Made by a program: the position numbers and the translations under genes. Positions 14,001-24,060 of a stretch of DNA of 64,000 bases are shown piece after piece. The first letter of the stretch is position 1. Each line of letters begins with the position of its first letter. The notes beneath the pieces were generated by a model. It searched no databases, was not told where the DNA came from, and was given only the letters and a program-made list of their open reading frames with translations. The stretch is from assembly GCA_025267735.1 (NCBI GenBank), contig CM046311.1, positions 31,105,399 through 31,169,398 on the forward strand. Reading direction: 5' to 3'. Source of the stretch: Mactra quadrangularis. Lineage: Eukaryota; Mollusca; Bivalvia; Venerida; Mactridae.

Positions 14001-14469
14001 GGTGGAACTTTACTGTATCATAAACAAATATTTTAATTCGATTTGAAATTTCATACATAAGACCACTATAAATTTAAAATATCTTGAAGATAGTGTTGTC
14101 AGCACTATGTTTAGTCATTCATAATACCTTCATTCTTTGTCCACTCAATTTATGATATTAATTAACTATGTAGAATAATGAATACCTACGAGTTACACTG
14201 AAATTCAAAAATTATCATTTTATGAAATCCGATTTTTTAGGCATAAAACTTTATTTTTTTGAAATTGACTTCCGATAAAAAAAGTTCGTAAGATTTTTTT
14301 TGTGAAAATGACCACCGATGACAGAGAAATTCCCTTACCATGAGTAAGTAGTCCCAAGATCGATTCCTATCACTGTACCAACATCCGGTTCCGGTTTCTG
14401 AGCACTACTTCCGGTGACAAACGCACCAATTAGAAATAACGAAAATATCATAGTTTGTGTTCTAACCAT
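2052..14469 (-). CDS. HSPA5: BiP/GRP78 ER chaperone, diverged copy A (KEEL)
   Basis: ATP-dependent Hsp70 of the ER lumen, which binds unfolded secretory proteins. Exons in transcript order: 14339-14469, 13232-13711, 12445-12838, 11846-11995, 3183-3438 and 2052-2590. They sum to 1950 nt, giving 649 residues plus stop, and all boundaries have GT/AG. The N-terminus is a hydrophobic signal peptide followed by [14 protein letters not shown], the first ATPase phosphate loop. Exon 3 carries the [12 protein letters not shown] loop. Exon 4 encodes [11 protein letters not shown]. The last exons encode the substrate-binding domain and lid. The protein ends in KEEL, a weaker-looking variant of the KDEL retention signal. 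Intron 5 (2591-3182) is absent from copy B. Intron 4 is 8.4 kb because a retrotransposon sits in it antisense to the gene. The reading frame is intact, so this is a diverged paralog rather than a pseudogene. Confidence 0.94.
2591..3182 (-). other. Intron 5 of BiP copy A, not shared with copy B
   Basis: The intron splits the coding sequence between the EG and ER residues of the substrate-binding domain. Donor GTTAGT and acceptor TTTCAG are read on the minus strand. In copy B the same point is continuous coding sequence. Confidence 0.85.
3616..3700. repeat. Imperfect inverted repeat in intron 4
   Basis: Arms CATCGCGGGGTTAGC and GCTAAACTCGCGACATG flank an inner pair GTCGTAACT / AGTTACGAC. It is a small palindromic element of unknown type, just left of the retrotransposon. 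Confidence 0.5.
4114..4720 (+). repeat. 5' LTR
   Basis: 607 bp, matching 10830-11437 almost exactly. It begins at GCTTATTAAACTGAG (preceded by C here and by T in the 3' copy) and ends CACGTTACA. A TATA-like TATATAAGG lies about 80 bp in and is a candidate promoter. Confidence 0.93.
4725..4745 (+). other. Primer-binding site, tRNA-Leu-like
   Basis: TGGTGGCAGCG, four bases after the LTR, is complementary to the 3' end (CGCTGCCACCA) that I recall for tRNA-Leu of the AAG/UAG type. The match continues after a 2-nt insertion. Confidence 0.6.
4803..10625 (+). CDS. Gag-Pol polyprotein with C-terminal zinc-finger extension
   Basis: Single frame of 1940 residues with no frameshift between gag and pol. 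Translation may instead begin at the ATG at 4839. Visible in order: coiled-coil-rich Gag; CCHC zinc knuckle at C392-C395-H400-C405; aspartic protease DTGA at 448-451; reverse transcriptase with YLDD at 866-869; RNase H with first aspartate near 1013; integrase HHCC zinc domain around 1240-1285; catalytic D1312, D1372, E1408 (D,D35E spacing); a GPY module at 1549-1551. Residues about 1640-1940 are an extension not usual for gypsy Pol. It has a C2H2 finger (C1700, C1703, H1716, H1721), a second Cys/His cluster just before it, and a long acidic tail. The frame is intact, so it may still be active. Confidence 0.95.
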   Translation: MYLKSYNSHSHTMASQRSTEDMSEYASYIEQLKHENKILNLKLEIETLQNQVNSSMKELNLSNQAVGSVKHEHITPQACSTPHAPASDSEYDKTEAKQTSLANWDRFVTKRQKSAKLPSAVTKTDTSQNQSAESPKQSKSYIKPATFDGTSSWLDYKAHFEACSEINGWNETQKGLYLAVSLRGPAQGVFGNLNHNKQDFEQLSKALEERFAPPNQTELHRAQLRDRRQRATETLSEMGQDIRRLTNLAYPSAPSDVRETLAMEQFIDSLVSTDMRLRIKQARPSSLNEALRHAVELEAFQRAEQTNGLQGYTRAVSSAETSSPMIDAELQLMKASIAEMKQCLSNMDKQYNNPNPVNNGNHERTSYNTPPVQNKGPIYQPRRPGNKFSIKCYECGKYGHKKIDCRNRQQRSNHNQSSSPNVNSSGNSGSGLFVDAEINGVVTNCLVDTGATLTVISSKFIDSLQQPVKLELFESDIVSASGTPLNVKGKTVVTVSIGGQKSNVDVIVADIDIDVICGLDVMTQMNIIVDVAKRELVMGTQRIQLNCEGKIGCYRVVAAERVEVPPRSEIITEGKVAAENFAKGLYMTESSERILSREQGLVAKCVVQIDKKIPLRVMNTSEISQVIYPGTNLATLCPVDLVGTGRKGKSTCVEQVPSHMQELFENTVTGMDHTQVRDVAKMMSKYSHIFSTNDCDIGRTGVIRHQILTGDSRPIKQPIRRIPEHMNNEVNNQIDDMLDNGIIKPSVSPWASPVVMVKKKDGSYRFCVDYRQLNAKTIKDAYPLPRIDESLDQLSGANLFSSLDLSSGYWQVEINENDQAKTAFATRKGLFQFEVMPFGLCNAPATFERLMETVLAGLHWQICLIYLDDIIVIAKTFEEMIQNLCVIFDRLEEANLKLKPRKCQLFKKEVEFLGHIISSGGIKTDPKKIKCVQDWPVPNNVKEIRSFLGLASYYRKFICNFSEVAKPLHQLTEKGKKFVWTDKCTYAFNKLKQLLTQAPVLAHPDFDVPFILDTDASDLAIGAVLSQKVDNKEHVIAYASRTLTKAERKYCVTRKELLALVHFVKHFRHYLYGKKFTIRTDHGSLRWLMQFKNPEGKIARWLEVLSAYDFSVEHRPGRLHGNADGMSRIPNEGSNLNGQILHLELKSHEESFKDSTEMSIKEAQDDNHDISLVKSWLNKNERPSYNTIGSESNHLKSLWNQWNRLEIRDDLVVRRWDVLGTNIVSWQVIVPMQLRRKILKYSHDIPASGHLGVNKTLSKIRQKYYWPGLQHDVRTYISGCESCLKRKGPIPSYKAPMQVVRSGYPFERIAIDILGELPRTEKGNKYILVVADYFTKWTESFPMINMEARTVAKILVEELICRFGVPQIIHSDQGRQFESELFTEVCNLLHIQKTRTTPYHPQSDGMVERFNKTLATMLSMYVKENQQDWDDQLPYVMMAYRATEHETTGMSPNLLMLGRETSTPLDIAVGLPNVVKQIPHTQWVWELQERLELAHNLVRNHTGKSIQKQKRYHDAKICYETFKPGDKVLVYFPVKKVGCSSKFTSFWRGPYEVVAQLSDVLYKVTCGRTGQPQIIHVNRIRKLKDQNLFQKDDKIEHVEPVATDIMYDGETQDTCLEDVVMSDNDNVDDDEEVVTNRYGRTIKKPLYLQDFVCSIFSMAKTKHTPRKVTSTLCPICKDVIDVHQNFGEHVTLCTASRFKCDECGALFKKQAYMNQHKKRAHVDKKGKSLQEMPSTSKEGDTSESESNSEWDSDPEIVVGDEETSEKEDTDDNNNIVNIDKNNHSVSDTLIDNPSEQSLQLARTIRKRTMPAPVMAPVKVKKVSAENRDIHDNCASINVWESSGDSNVKGRNSCKSVQESEMDENLTPVRDLSQTTFDDKYVQTEKTVEDNSERSLSEDDLMFGKFMSHEFSFIKDKKQRRVAKLKIHQILVEAQDADDLQ
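10830..11437 (+). repeat. 3' LTR
   Basis: 608 bp, nearly identical to the 5' LTR. One extra A in a poly-A run and one A/T difference near the end are the only changes noticed. Confidence 0.93.
11438..11845. other. Intron 4 remainder with AGGTCA tract
   Basis: No gene. At 11747-11836 there is a degenerate tandem tract of AAAGGTCA-like units, including a perfect direct repeat AGGTCAAAGGTCA at 11783-11795 next to exon 4. Confidence 0.55.
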
Positions 14470-14510
14470 GATGATTGATGTATTGATGTGACAACTTTCT
14501 ATCTTTAAAT
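14470..14510 (-). other. 5' UTR part of copy A coding exon 1
   Basis: A minus-strand acceptor TTTCAG ends at 14511, 41 nt before the ATG. This implies a 5' UTR intron up to the donor at about 15269. Confidence 0.55.
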
Positions 14511-15143
14511 CTGAAATAAAAGTTAATTCTTTAATTATTAATTTGAAAATAAGTAAAAATCCTAAATGTTTACACATGTCATAAAACGATTTAAGCTGGC
14601 TTTAACGCCATAGCAACTTTAAATATAGATTATATTACTGCGGTCCGCCAACCTACTCACTTTTCCTGGAAAGGCTAAATATCTGGATTTAGTTGTTAAC
14701 CAGATACTAGGTACATAGCCTGCTTCCGTCAGTGACTGACAACTGTCCAAAATAAGTGGTAGGAGGGAGAATAGTCGAAAAGATTATTTCATGACCGAAC
14801 TCTATAAAAGTATGTCCCGTCCGGGAATCGATCACTTGATCAGTAGATGTTTGTGCTACAGACTGGGCTAGACATTTTATTCTAATAACGTCAGAGCTTG
14901 TATATATATTGCCCTATGTTGAATAATTAATACATAACACACTCTAGTACAAGAATAATGATTACTGATTGAAAATGCATTAATGTATTGTATATACTTT
15001 GCAGATTACAAAAATAACGTAATTTTTTATACTTGAATATACCGCCAGGGTATGTAGGTATAAACAGGAATTTTATATAAATCGCTGGTGTACATAAAAT
15101 TGACATATTTATTCCTCAGTACAAAGTAAAATGCTTCGTGCGT

Positions 15144-15239
15144 ACATTATATAAATTTAAATAGGGGAATTATGCAACATTTAAAAGAATAACATTATAT
15201 AAATTTAAATAGGGGAATTATGCAACATTTAAAAGAATA
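15144..15239. repeat. 48-bp unit in two perfect tandem copies
   Basis: Units at 15144-15191 and 15192-15239 are identical. They lie in the 5' UTR intron of BiP copy A. Confidence 0.9.
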
Positions 15240-15269
15240 TCTTCACCCAAAGAAATAGAAATAACATAC

Positions 15270-15525
15270 CTGAAGCGAGTTCTCTTTTTCGTCCGATTGA
15301 GCGCTGATTTTCAAACAATTAAGTTCTATGAATAAATCCCTTAGTAAAAATCACCGTTCGTTGTTTCAATAGAATCAAGTACGTTTCGTATACTGTTTAT
15401 AATTTTCTTTGTATTTGTCTTTATAATATTTGTTGAATATGATAAATCAATTTTTCAACCCGCTATTTAAACCATTTGAAAAACTACGGACACGTACCCC
15501 CGACAGAAAACCGACGTGGCTTTTA
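15270..15525 (-). promoter_or_regulatory. Candidate first exon and promoter of BiP copy A
   Basis: A minus-strand donor TTCAG/GTATGT at 15264-15274 suggests an upstream 5' UTR exon beginning at 15270. At 15512-15520 there is CGACGTGGC, close to the TGACGTGG core bound by ATF6/XBP1, and a TTTAAATAG TATA-like box lies between. The transcription start is inferred only. Confidence 0.4.
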
Positions 15526-15620
15526 GCGCTATATCAAAATAAACAAACAGAACGTGTGTCTAAAAATAGTAACAATCTAACGAAACGAAAGTAGAAAATT
15601 GCATCATCAACGAATAAGAT

Positions 15621-16262
15621 TATATTTTTCGTTTACTATCATATTGAAATAATCTTACGGCCACGTATGATTTAAGATTTAGTATGATGAAATTAATATG
15701 TCACTGATTGACCCAATTAGTAAAGATTATTCATTGTTTATTTTAAATGACTATTTAGTCATGAAAGATAATATAAATAAATTGTTTACATATAACTTTA
15801 TCTAACGTTAATCTATAGTGTTCAGGGATATTCTCGAAAGTGATCGACGCTACTGATTATATTTTTAATATTAATAAATATATTTTGTAAAAGGTATTAA
15901 CTTTTTGAAGTTAACTAATATCAATTCATTCAATGCAAGAAAATTGTCGAAGCTAGGGGTTCTTTCTGTTGATATAATTGCTTTAATTTCTATGCAATGC
16001 AAAGTAATTAATCATGGAAAATGCTAAATAAAACATCTTTGGTAAACTTATTTTTAACTTTCAGTGGCGCAAGCATTATCTCTGCTGACTAAGATATGTT
16101 TTTATCAATAGAAAATACAGTGAATATTTAAATCAGCGGAGTACCACTGACAGTACAGAAACTACTTCATAACAATCAATCTTGATGGATTAACTATGCG
16201 TCTGCTATAGAAATGTAACTCCTTTATCGGGAAGGGGGGGGTATTCTAAAAAACACATCTAT
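15621..16262. other. Intergenic, nothing recognised
   Basis: AT-rich, without domain-bearing frames or obvious repeats. Confidence 0.4.
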
Positions 16263-16513
16263 TACGAGCAGATGCGGATCTAGCGGGAGATCAGGGGGGA
16301 GGGTCAAATATATATAAAAAATATACGCATCCTTGAGTGTATATTTTAAATTGTAAACCATTCTAGGGAGCATGAAGCAATCTTTCTCGGGCTCGCTTCG
16401 TTCGCTTAAATTGTGTTTATTATAGATTTAGTGGTTATGTAGTTTTTATATTGACACGTTTGGACCCTACCCCCCCCCCCCCCCCCTATAAAAAATTATG
16501 GATCCGCCCCTGA
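16263..16513. mobile_element. MITE with GGATC-type ends, copy 1
   Basis: The ends resemble each other inverted (CGGATCTAGCGGG... and ...GGATCCGCCCCT) and have C/G homopolymer runs near both ends. The central segment (AGCATGAA...TTTCTCGG) recurs at 20196-20488. Confidence 0.55.
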
Positions 16514-17339
16514 AGAAATTGTTTGTTGCTTTATGGATGTTTGTTTGAAACACACTGGGTCATTGATGGTAGAGGGATTGTTAATTAGCACATAGCATTT
16601 TCCCCTCATCCAATCAGCTGTCGAGGATTGTTGATAGTAGACATGTACTATATTGTATAGTATGGCGTTTAAAATGACCTACTTATTCTATGTTAAGTCA
16701 CGTGACTGGTCATCGATATAATCCCTTTTACACTATCGATGAATCTTTTACAAAAACAAATGTGTGTGCGAAGTTAACAGCCACAGCAGTAATGACAGTA
16801 ATACAGCTAGATTATATCTTGCTGCCAGCAGTAACAACAGAAAGGTCGTTTAAGACCGTTACCTGAATGAACTGGGTCATACATTTTTATTAGAACTAAA
16901 ACAATAGAGTTTTTGAAATATATTTTATTCTTTCATGTAATAACAGTTTATGACAACAATTGAATAGTATTGGTACATTATAAGTATATAACACAGGTGC
17001 AACAAAATATATACAATAATTCCATCTCATAGCGTTTTCAAATTTCCAATTTTATCTTTTTATTTATCTATTATATTTATAATTCATCTATTTATACAAT
17101 TTGCTTTTATTTGAAAGGTTAGAAATTAGTTATTGCGTATTTGATATAATAGTAATGAATACAGAAATTACACATAATAATTATCATCATCATAAGACAA
17201 TCGTTTTGGTCAAATGACCAAAAACATAGGAATTACTTTTTTGTTTGGCTTCTTCATTTTAGTGTACTTGTGTTTTCAATGCAAAACAAACAATACGCGT
17301 GAAGCGTGTTGAACTTGGGGAAAATGCTGTGCTAAGCCA

Positions 17340-17432
17340 GTTAGATTATGTTTTCATTTTACTATAAGGTTCAGTGCTCGGGGCTCCGCCCCTCGCACTA
17401 AACCTTATAGTAAAATGAAAACATAATCTAAC
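17340..17432. repeat. 93-bp palindrome with 32-bp perfect arms
   Basis: Arms begin GTTAGATTATGTTTTC and are exactly complementary. The centre is GC-rich (GGGGCTCCGCCCC) and also partly self-complementary. MITE-like, no coding capacity. Confidence 0.8.
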
Positions 17433-20195
17433 TAATACTTAGAGTTTGTCGTTTTAGGAATAGGGTTTTCAGACTTCAGTTGTTTTTGAAAAGAATATTA
17501 TTTTTCCAAGTACAAGGCGTATATCACTTTCAAAAATTGAATCTTCGAAAAGTAGGAGTCTAAAGACCAAAACAAGTAAGAGCATCCATGTGTGTGCAGT
17601 ACATATTCTTGTGCGAGCCTAGTTTTTCAAAGTTTCCACGCATATCCAACTATTTGTCCTTTCGTAACTTACTGATTTGACCTCTCGATAAAATCGATAA
17701 TTAATCAGAGCCACCATTGTTGCGCTCGGTATTGTTCGGAAATTTCCGATATGACACCCTGCTGTGATCATAGATTGATAAAACTGATCAACCCCATCAA
17801 TATATCACGTGATAGACTCTGCATGACGTCTAGTACCAACATTTGATGTCTGTTATATTTTTCATATAATCTTATAAATAACAAATCCTGCAGTGCGCGT
17901 TAAGAATTAAAAATATATTCCATTGAGATTTATTCACGTTTCCTTTTAAGAAAAGAATTAAAATCTATGAACTATGTATCATACATATGATAAAACATTG
18001 TATGTATTAACGTTTGCAACAGCGTAACTTAATGTACACATTAATATAGTTCGTTTTTTCTCAACTGTCAAAACATGAATAATTTCACGGTGACTTCGTG
18101 CTCTTTATTTTACACCCATGGTATTGTGATAGTGTGTAATCAATCACTATGAACTTATTCAAACTTTGACACTTGAGAAAAAATAGACAATACCTACAAT
18201 AAACATAAATAATTATTTCAATGACAATTAAAAACATCAATCAATAGGCATATAAATTGTACACTTAACAGACGCTATAATTCAGAGAGGCAAATATGAA
18301 CGCAATGACTGAACATGAAAATACTGAAAATATGTTAATTCTTATAATTTCATATAAACTTTAAGAAACATCAATCCATATCAATATATGCTTTTTAAAA
18401 GTATACGCATCGGCCTTTTTAAAACTTCAGCGCCAAACAGGCAGAAAGCATTTCACAGATTTATTGTTTGAAAAATAAAAATCTATACCATCCTCGCTAC
18501 CCTGTGTGTTTTACGACCCGGATGGTATAATAATGACTGTAGTATCCTGTCATAAAACAAGGACCCTGTTAACATTGGGTCCTTGCATTAAATGACACCC
18601 GCGTCGATGTAGATCAACGCATCAACAGGGGTCCATTAAGAAGTGTAATTAAGTTCATCAATGCGTATCAGGTCGTATCAGAAAGAATAAAGAATTATAG
18701 AAAATGCAAGTCCAAATAGTATATTGATAAAACTACTATTAAGAAAGGACAAATGTTATAAGTTGAAACAGCATTAAACTGTATGAGAAGGCAAATAAAA
18801 CGAGAAATACTTGTTCAGTCATCAGGTTTTTTGTTGTTGTTGTTTTTCTCAGCTATGCGTAAATTATCTATTTCATTTTATATAATTATATATTGTTATA
18901 AGTTTTATGAGCAAAAATTCATTTGAGTTTTATTACTTATTTTATGAATTCTCTAGTAATGGAAACTTAGCAAAGGTGAAGTTATTCAATTAATCATTTA
19001 AACAGCATCGTTTTATAAAACTAAATAATATCCTTTCCTTTTCTTAAATAATTAGTTTACAGTATTACTTGTCTAAAAATAAGAAACAAATACCATAACA
19101 TTTTAAACTTTCGTAACAAGTTAACTTGAAATTGGAAAAAATGCGTTTTAACCTTGTCAAAATTCATGACTTATTTTAAAATAGTAAAAAATCTTGTATC
19201 TGTATTTATAAATCTATTTCAAACACTTCTAAAGAACAAACTTTTAAGACATATAAATGAATATAGTGTGTTCTTATAATTTTAAGTACCCCACTTTTTT
19301 AAAACACGCGTACACTTAGTCAAGCTCGAATTTAGAAAGCAGAATGGTTTTAACAGTTTATTTTTATTAAATGCATGTTTTTATTTAATAATTTAATGTT
19401 TGTAAAGCAGTTAGTTTTCAAGTTGATAATTATATCTTCATATTTTTACTTCGATCATAATGCTCGATAACAAATAACAAAGACCGCTGATAAGATCGGT
19501 AGCGATAAAGCATCGTATGCTTTCAGTCATTCGGCTATCTTCGCCAGTTTCCGTAAAGCGAAACGGAATCTCCCGAAGAAGAAAAAAAAACAATACTTAC
19601 TAAACTAATTCGCTAATTCCCCCTACTAAATATTCTTCAAAAATGATAATACCTATACCATTCATTAAAGAAAAGATCTTAGTAATTGAATCCGATTGGG
19701 ATAGAAAAGATTTGTAAAAAATAAAACAGATATTGGACAAAACGTTGCCAATGTTGAGGCAAAAAAAATCATTTTTGTATTGAAATGCATAGGAAATAGG
19801 GTTAACATTTTTAACTCAAAATTCCCCCAACTATTTATTTCTCAATTTTTATAAGATATATACCATAAGAAAGAGAATGAAATGAATTATATGAAACTGA
19901 ATGGGATGGAATAAAAAATACTTTAAAATTCGAGTTATATTAGATTAAGTACCAATGTCCTTCTTATTTCTATATAGCGCGTACTAGCCTACTAGGCTTA
20001 TCGATAAAGGACTAATAGTTGGATATGGGTGTCCAATCTAAAATTACAAAATGTTATTTGTTTCTTGAAGAAGTCTGGTAACGAACATATCATTCCATAA
20101 GTCATTTTTTGCAAAGATTTCTTGAAAGTTGCAATTTGAATTGTCTATGGTAAATTAACCTCTACTCGGTCTCTTCTCCGTGATACCTTTTTCAT
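17433..20195. other. Intergenic, no gene recognised
   Basis: AT-rich. A short hairpin CAAGGACCC / GGGTCCTTG at 18559-18586 is the only structure noticed. Confidence 0.4.
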
Positions 20196-20488
20196 AGGCC
20201 GATCTAGTGGGGGGGGGGGGTCAGGGGTCCGCCCCCCCCCCCAGAATTTTCAAAATGTACCTGTTCCTTAGTATATTTCTTGACTGTAAGTCATTCTTAG
20301 GTAGCATGAAACACTTTTTCTCGGTGCTTAACATAGATTGAATGGTTATATGTAGTGTTTATTATTAATATGTTGCATTATTCTGCAAAATTTGTATGAT
20401 GTGGTTGTGGTTCGAAACTTTGGACCCCCCCCCCTAGAAAAAGTTCGGACCCCCCCCCCCCTAAAAAATCTGAATCCACCTTTGCTAT
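20196..20488. mobile_element. MITE with GGATC-type ends, copy 2
   Basis: Same family as 16263-16513, with shared central AGCATGAA segment and poly-C/poly-G runs near both ends. The ends are more degraded (CCGATCTAGTGG... / ...CTGAATCCACC). Confidence 0.5.
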
Positions 20489-21177
20489 TTATGGTTCTGG
20501 TAGCGTATAATTAAAATAGACGTTCAAGATAATCTTCATACTTACATTACGTCTATCATTGTACGTGTCTTGAGGTCATACATAGAAGTCAACAATTATT
20601 TAAATTATTACTGGTGTTTTTTGAGAATAAAAAAACCTGTTGCAACAAATAATTACGAGTGAGGTTGAAAACGACGACTTAATAATTATTTTAATGTTCA
20701 CGACTGAAATTAAAGTGTACTTGTTTCATAAGAATATCAATTTTGTGTTACTTGATTTGTACAATGCTTTATAAAGTGCAGACATTCTTTCATCTCACTC
20801 GTTAAACATTAAACATTTTATTTTATTAATAATTATTATTTATTTTTTCATTACTCTCCTTGCATCGCTAAAAGTTTCACACGTCCTCTTTCGTGATATT
20901 CGCTGAGCTGCAAGAGGAGAGTAATTGTTCATTAACACATAAATGATTGTTTTGTAATAAGAAAGATAACTGTTGATGAATTTCTTGTGTGCAAGTATCG
21001 ATTGTCTCCCTTTGAATAACATAAATTCCATACATCCTCAAATTTTGTACCACCAAAATTTTGGAGACATTTTCACTGTGTAAGCTCACTACGAGTATGT
21101 ACATTAGTTTTTATAGAAAATTTGATAATCATTTATTTTGAGATGCTTTTTAGTTGTGCATATTTTTTGTAATGGTA

Positions 21178-21570
21178 TAGTCCAACAGAATTAACCTGAG
21201 CTTGACCTTTATGCAAGAATATATTAAACTCAGTATTTACAGTCTATTTTTGTCTTCGTTTGTAAATCGTGCTTTATCGGAAGCTTTCGGCAAAATACAC
21301 ATACTAAACAATTAATATTGTTTTCATAAGAATAAATACTTTGAAACTGTGCCATAATATTGCTGACTAATAGTTTTCCCAATAACTAATGTGTCCAAAA
21401 TTAAAATTACAATAACATGCCTCTTTTAATAAATTGATTTACAGTCACATCGGTTTTTATAAACGTGTATAACTGTATTCACGCATACGGAAACTCACGA
21501 TTTAATGTAAGTGAAGTGTGTAATTATTATAATCCGGTAGTTGAAGCTCAGGTTAATTCTATTGGACTAT
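21178..21570. mobile_element. MITE, about 393 bp, TIR TAGTCCAACAG
   Basis: The terminal inverted repeat TAGTCCAACAGAATTAACC is matched at the right end, and the flanks are compatible with a TA target. A second copy in reverse orientation is at 56994-57397 and shares the interior, including the CGGAAGCTTTCGGC segment. Confidence 0.8.
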
Positions 21571-22103
21571 ACTACATTTTGTATTAGTAGTTGAGACTAC
21601 CATAGTAGCTTTAAATCTATTACACGGTCAGCAATTTTAAACAGATTCCAAATCATGATTTATAAAAGTTGAATGAACTTAACAAATAGAACCATAGTCC
21701 ATCAAATAAGTAACTTTCATTGCCAAGTATTGTATGTTTTTCTAATGTTTGCAGAAAGCATATGAACAGGCCAGGCCTGTAGTATGGATTAACTAAACAA
21801 GTTGAACAAGCTCATGTCCTTATTATTCAGTACAAGTTTAAATTTCCAGACAATTTTCACCATTAGTTATTTTAGAGGCCACTATTTTCTTTTACCAACG
21901 TCATAAATTTTAACCTTTATCATTTTAACCATTCTTTCATTATATGAAATTGTTAAATTTGTTCATCTGTCAGGGCACATACATTAACTCCAATGATTTA
22001 AATATATTTTTTTAGAGTATGCATACAGAAGTACTGCAGTGAGTATTTAAATCAGGAGAGTAAATGTATGAGCCAATCACAGATGAATAAAACTCAACAA
22101 TAA
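21571..22103. other. Intergenic, nothing recognised
   Basis: No gene, RNA or repeat supported. Confidence 0.4.
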
Positions 22104-22244
22104 TGTAACCTGATAAAACTCCATGGTCCAAACTAGGATTCGAACCCACGACCTCTCGAGTCATAAGCGGACACTCTACCACGTCGCCATAAAAGCTAGC
22201 TTGAAGGCAAGGGAGTACAAGTGCCGTATTATACCTCTGCTACA
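22104..22244 (-). repeat. TRIM 3' LTR
   Basis: 141 bp. The tRNA-like segment has a loop reading TTATGAC where the other LTR has TTACAAT. Confidence 0.78.
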
Positions 22245-22355
22245 CACAGCCCCTCCTTAACAGAATTCGTCCTCAAATTCTCGGAGCTTGATTGTCTGTG
22301 GGACTATCTAAGGGTGCAATCAAAAAATTCCAAGAGGGTTATGTTGGGCGCCAAA

Positions 22356-22496
22356 TGTAACCCGATAAAAATCCATGGTCCGAACTAGGATTCGAACCCA
22401 CGACCTCTCGAATTGTAAGCGGACACTCTACCACGTCGCCATAAAAGCTAGCTTGAAGGCAAGGGAGTACAAGTGCCGTATCATACCTCTGCTACA
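22356..22496 (-). repeat. TRIM 5' LTR
   Basis: 141 bp, followed on the minus strand by the primer-binding site at about 22353-22343. Confidence 0.78.
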
Positions 22497-24060
22497 ATAA
22501 TCAATTTTACAAGGATACACAAGTCTTTTCCAGCAACTGAACCTAGTAATAACAAGAAAATCAAAAACTTTAGTTTCAATTTTTATTTTTTGTCATTTTA
22601 ATACAACATTTTCACAAAATAAGTTTTTTTACACATGATATTTATCACATACTGTTTAAATAATAGAAAACAGCAACAATTTAATAACACAAGAAAAAAA
22701 ACATTCACTTAAAAAATTTGAACACTTACACAAATTTTGTCAATACTTTTCTTCAATAACACAAAAAACCTAATTTTACATTCTTAACTAAAATTTAGAG
22801 TGATACCAATCAAACATCAACAAAAACTAAATCATTTCTTTTCAATGCTCATTTAAGGGCAGTTAATTCACTTCGAAAAACACTTGCAAGTCTATATTGC
22901 ATCTAACATTGCAGACTTAAGAAAATAGTCCACAATAATAGGTGCACAATCTGCAAACACTTAGCCGTGCAAAAAATTGTAAACATTCAATTTATTGTTA
23001 ACATTCCATGTTTACAATTGCTGCAAACAGTTCAATAAATCATGGTTTGCCAAGAATTTCAAATTTTTCAGGTGATGTGTTCATGAAATTGACCTTTAAA
23101 TAACACATTGATTTAATGAAGTCCAGTTTTTAAATTACACCAAATTTTTCCTCATCATATTGCAACTTGTGATATTTTAATGATTAAGCCCCATATTAGA
23201 ATTGAAAGAATAAATTCTATGAGACAAAAGTTTGGAGCAATGAATGGATGAAAAACACACAAAAAACTTTATTTTGATGAAAAAGAGTTGTTTTTTTACA
23301 TGAAAAATATATTTTAACATTTAACGAGAAAATAATGGAAATTATGTACAGATGAAAAAATGGAAATAAATTATGAACATTAGCACTGACACATCTACAA
23401 TGAGCAACAATTTTTATCTTTCAAATAAACAATTATGCACAGATTCAAACATTTACACTTTAACAGTCACACTTCAATGCACTGGTCAATCAGCCTGGAT
23501 GTAAATATGTAATAAATGTTTTTAAACAGATATTCAAATAGTGAAACATTTACTCAAGTACACAATAAACATATATACAGTTCAATTTCACCCTCCAAGA
23601 TAACCCAATGGATAGTATCATTTCAACACAGGATTGATTCATATAATAGATAAACTATTTTCATATGATCAGTCTGGCTAATGAATATGCATGAAAGTCT
23701 TGCTAATGAATATGCATGAAGTCTTGCTAATGAATATGCATGAAATGGTCCCCCACAGACTAGTGTTGCACTAAAACTTGAACCTCTTTTTCAGTGCAAC
23801 ATTTCTGACCAAAAGTTCCTTTCACAATGTCATGGTCAACGTTTTGATATCAAGGCATTTAAATGTTATTCAAAAAATTTGGATGAATAAAAATTAAATG
23901 CCTCTATACAAAACTCAGTTAATCTGTGGAACAGAACTGCTATTTTTAATTCATTATCGTAACTAACCGCTCAGTTTTGAAGTTTTAACTTTGGTGTAGC
24001 CGCTAGTTACAAAAATAAATAATTTCTATAATTTTTAAAAATTCCTAAATTATGCAAGTC
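22497..24060 (-). other. 3' UTR of BiP copy B and flank
   Basis: Downstream of the copy B stop. A candidate minus-strand AATAAA is at 23268-23273. A 25-bp unit (TGCTAATGAATATGCATGAA plus spacer) occurs three times at about 23680-23742, inside the presumed 3' UTR. Confidence 0.45.
23680..23742. repeat. Three tandem copies of a 25-bp unit
   Basis: Each unit contains GCTAATGAATATGCATGAA. The third copy is followed by ATGG. Confidence 0.85.

Larger units (their letters stand above)
22104..22496 (-). mobile_element. TRIM (miniature LTR element) with tRNA-like LTRs
   Basis: Two 141-bp direct repeats (22356-22496 and 22104-22244) read on the minus strand begin TGTAGCAGAGG and end GGTTACA (TG...CA). 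Two bases after the first is TGGCGCCCAAC, a typical retroviral-type primer-binding site. Before the second is TTAAGGAGGGG, a polypurine tract. A 4-bp ATAA flanks the element on both sides. The internal region is about 110 bp with no coding. Inside each LTR is a tRNA-like segment with GTGGTAGAGTGTCCGC (A-box region) and GGGTTCGAATCC (B box). Confidence 0.8.

Noticed and set aside
20840..21104. Small minus-strand frames near 21 kb
   Set aside because: No domain, no splice or start evidence, AT-rich intergenic DNA.
22123..22495. Two functional tRNA genes on the minus strand
   Set aside because: A and B boxes are good, but acceptor stems do not pair and both lie at the same position inside TRIM LTRs.
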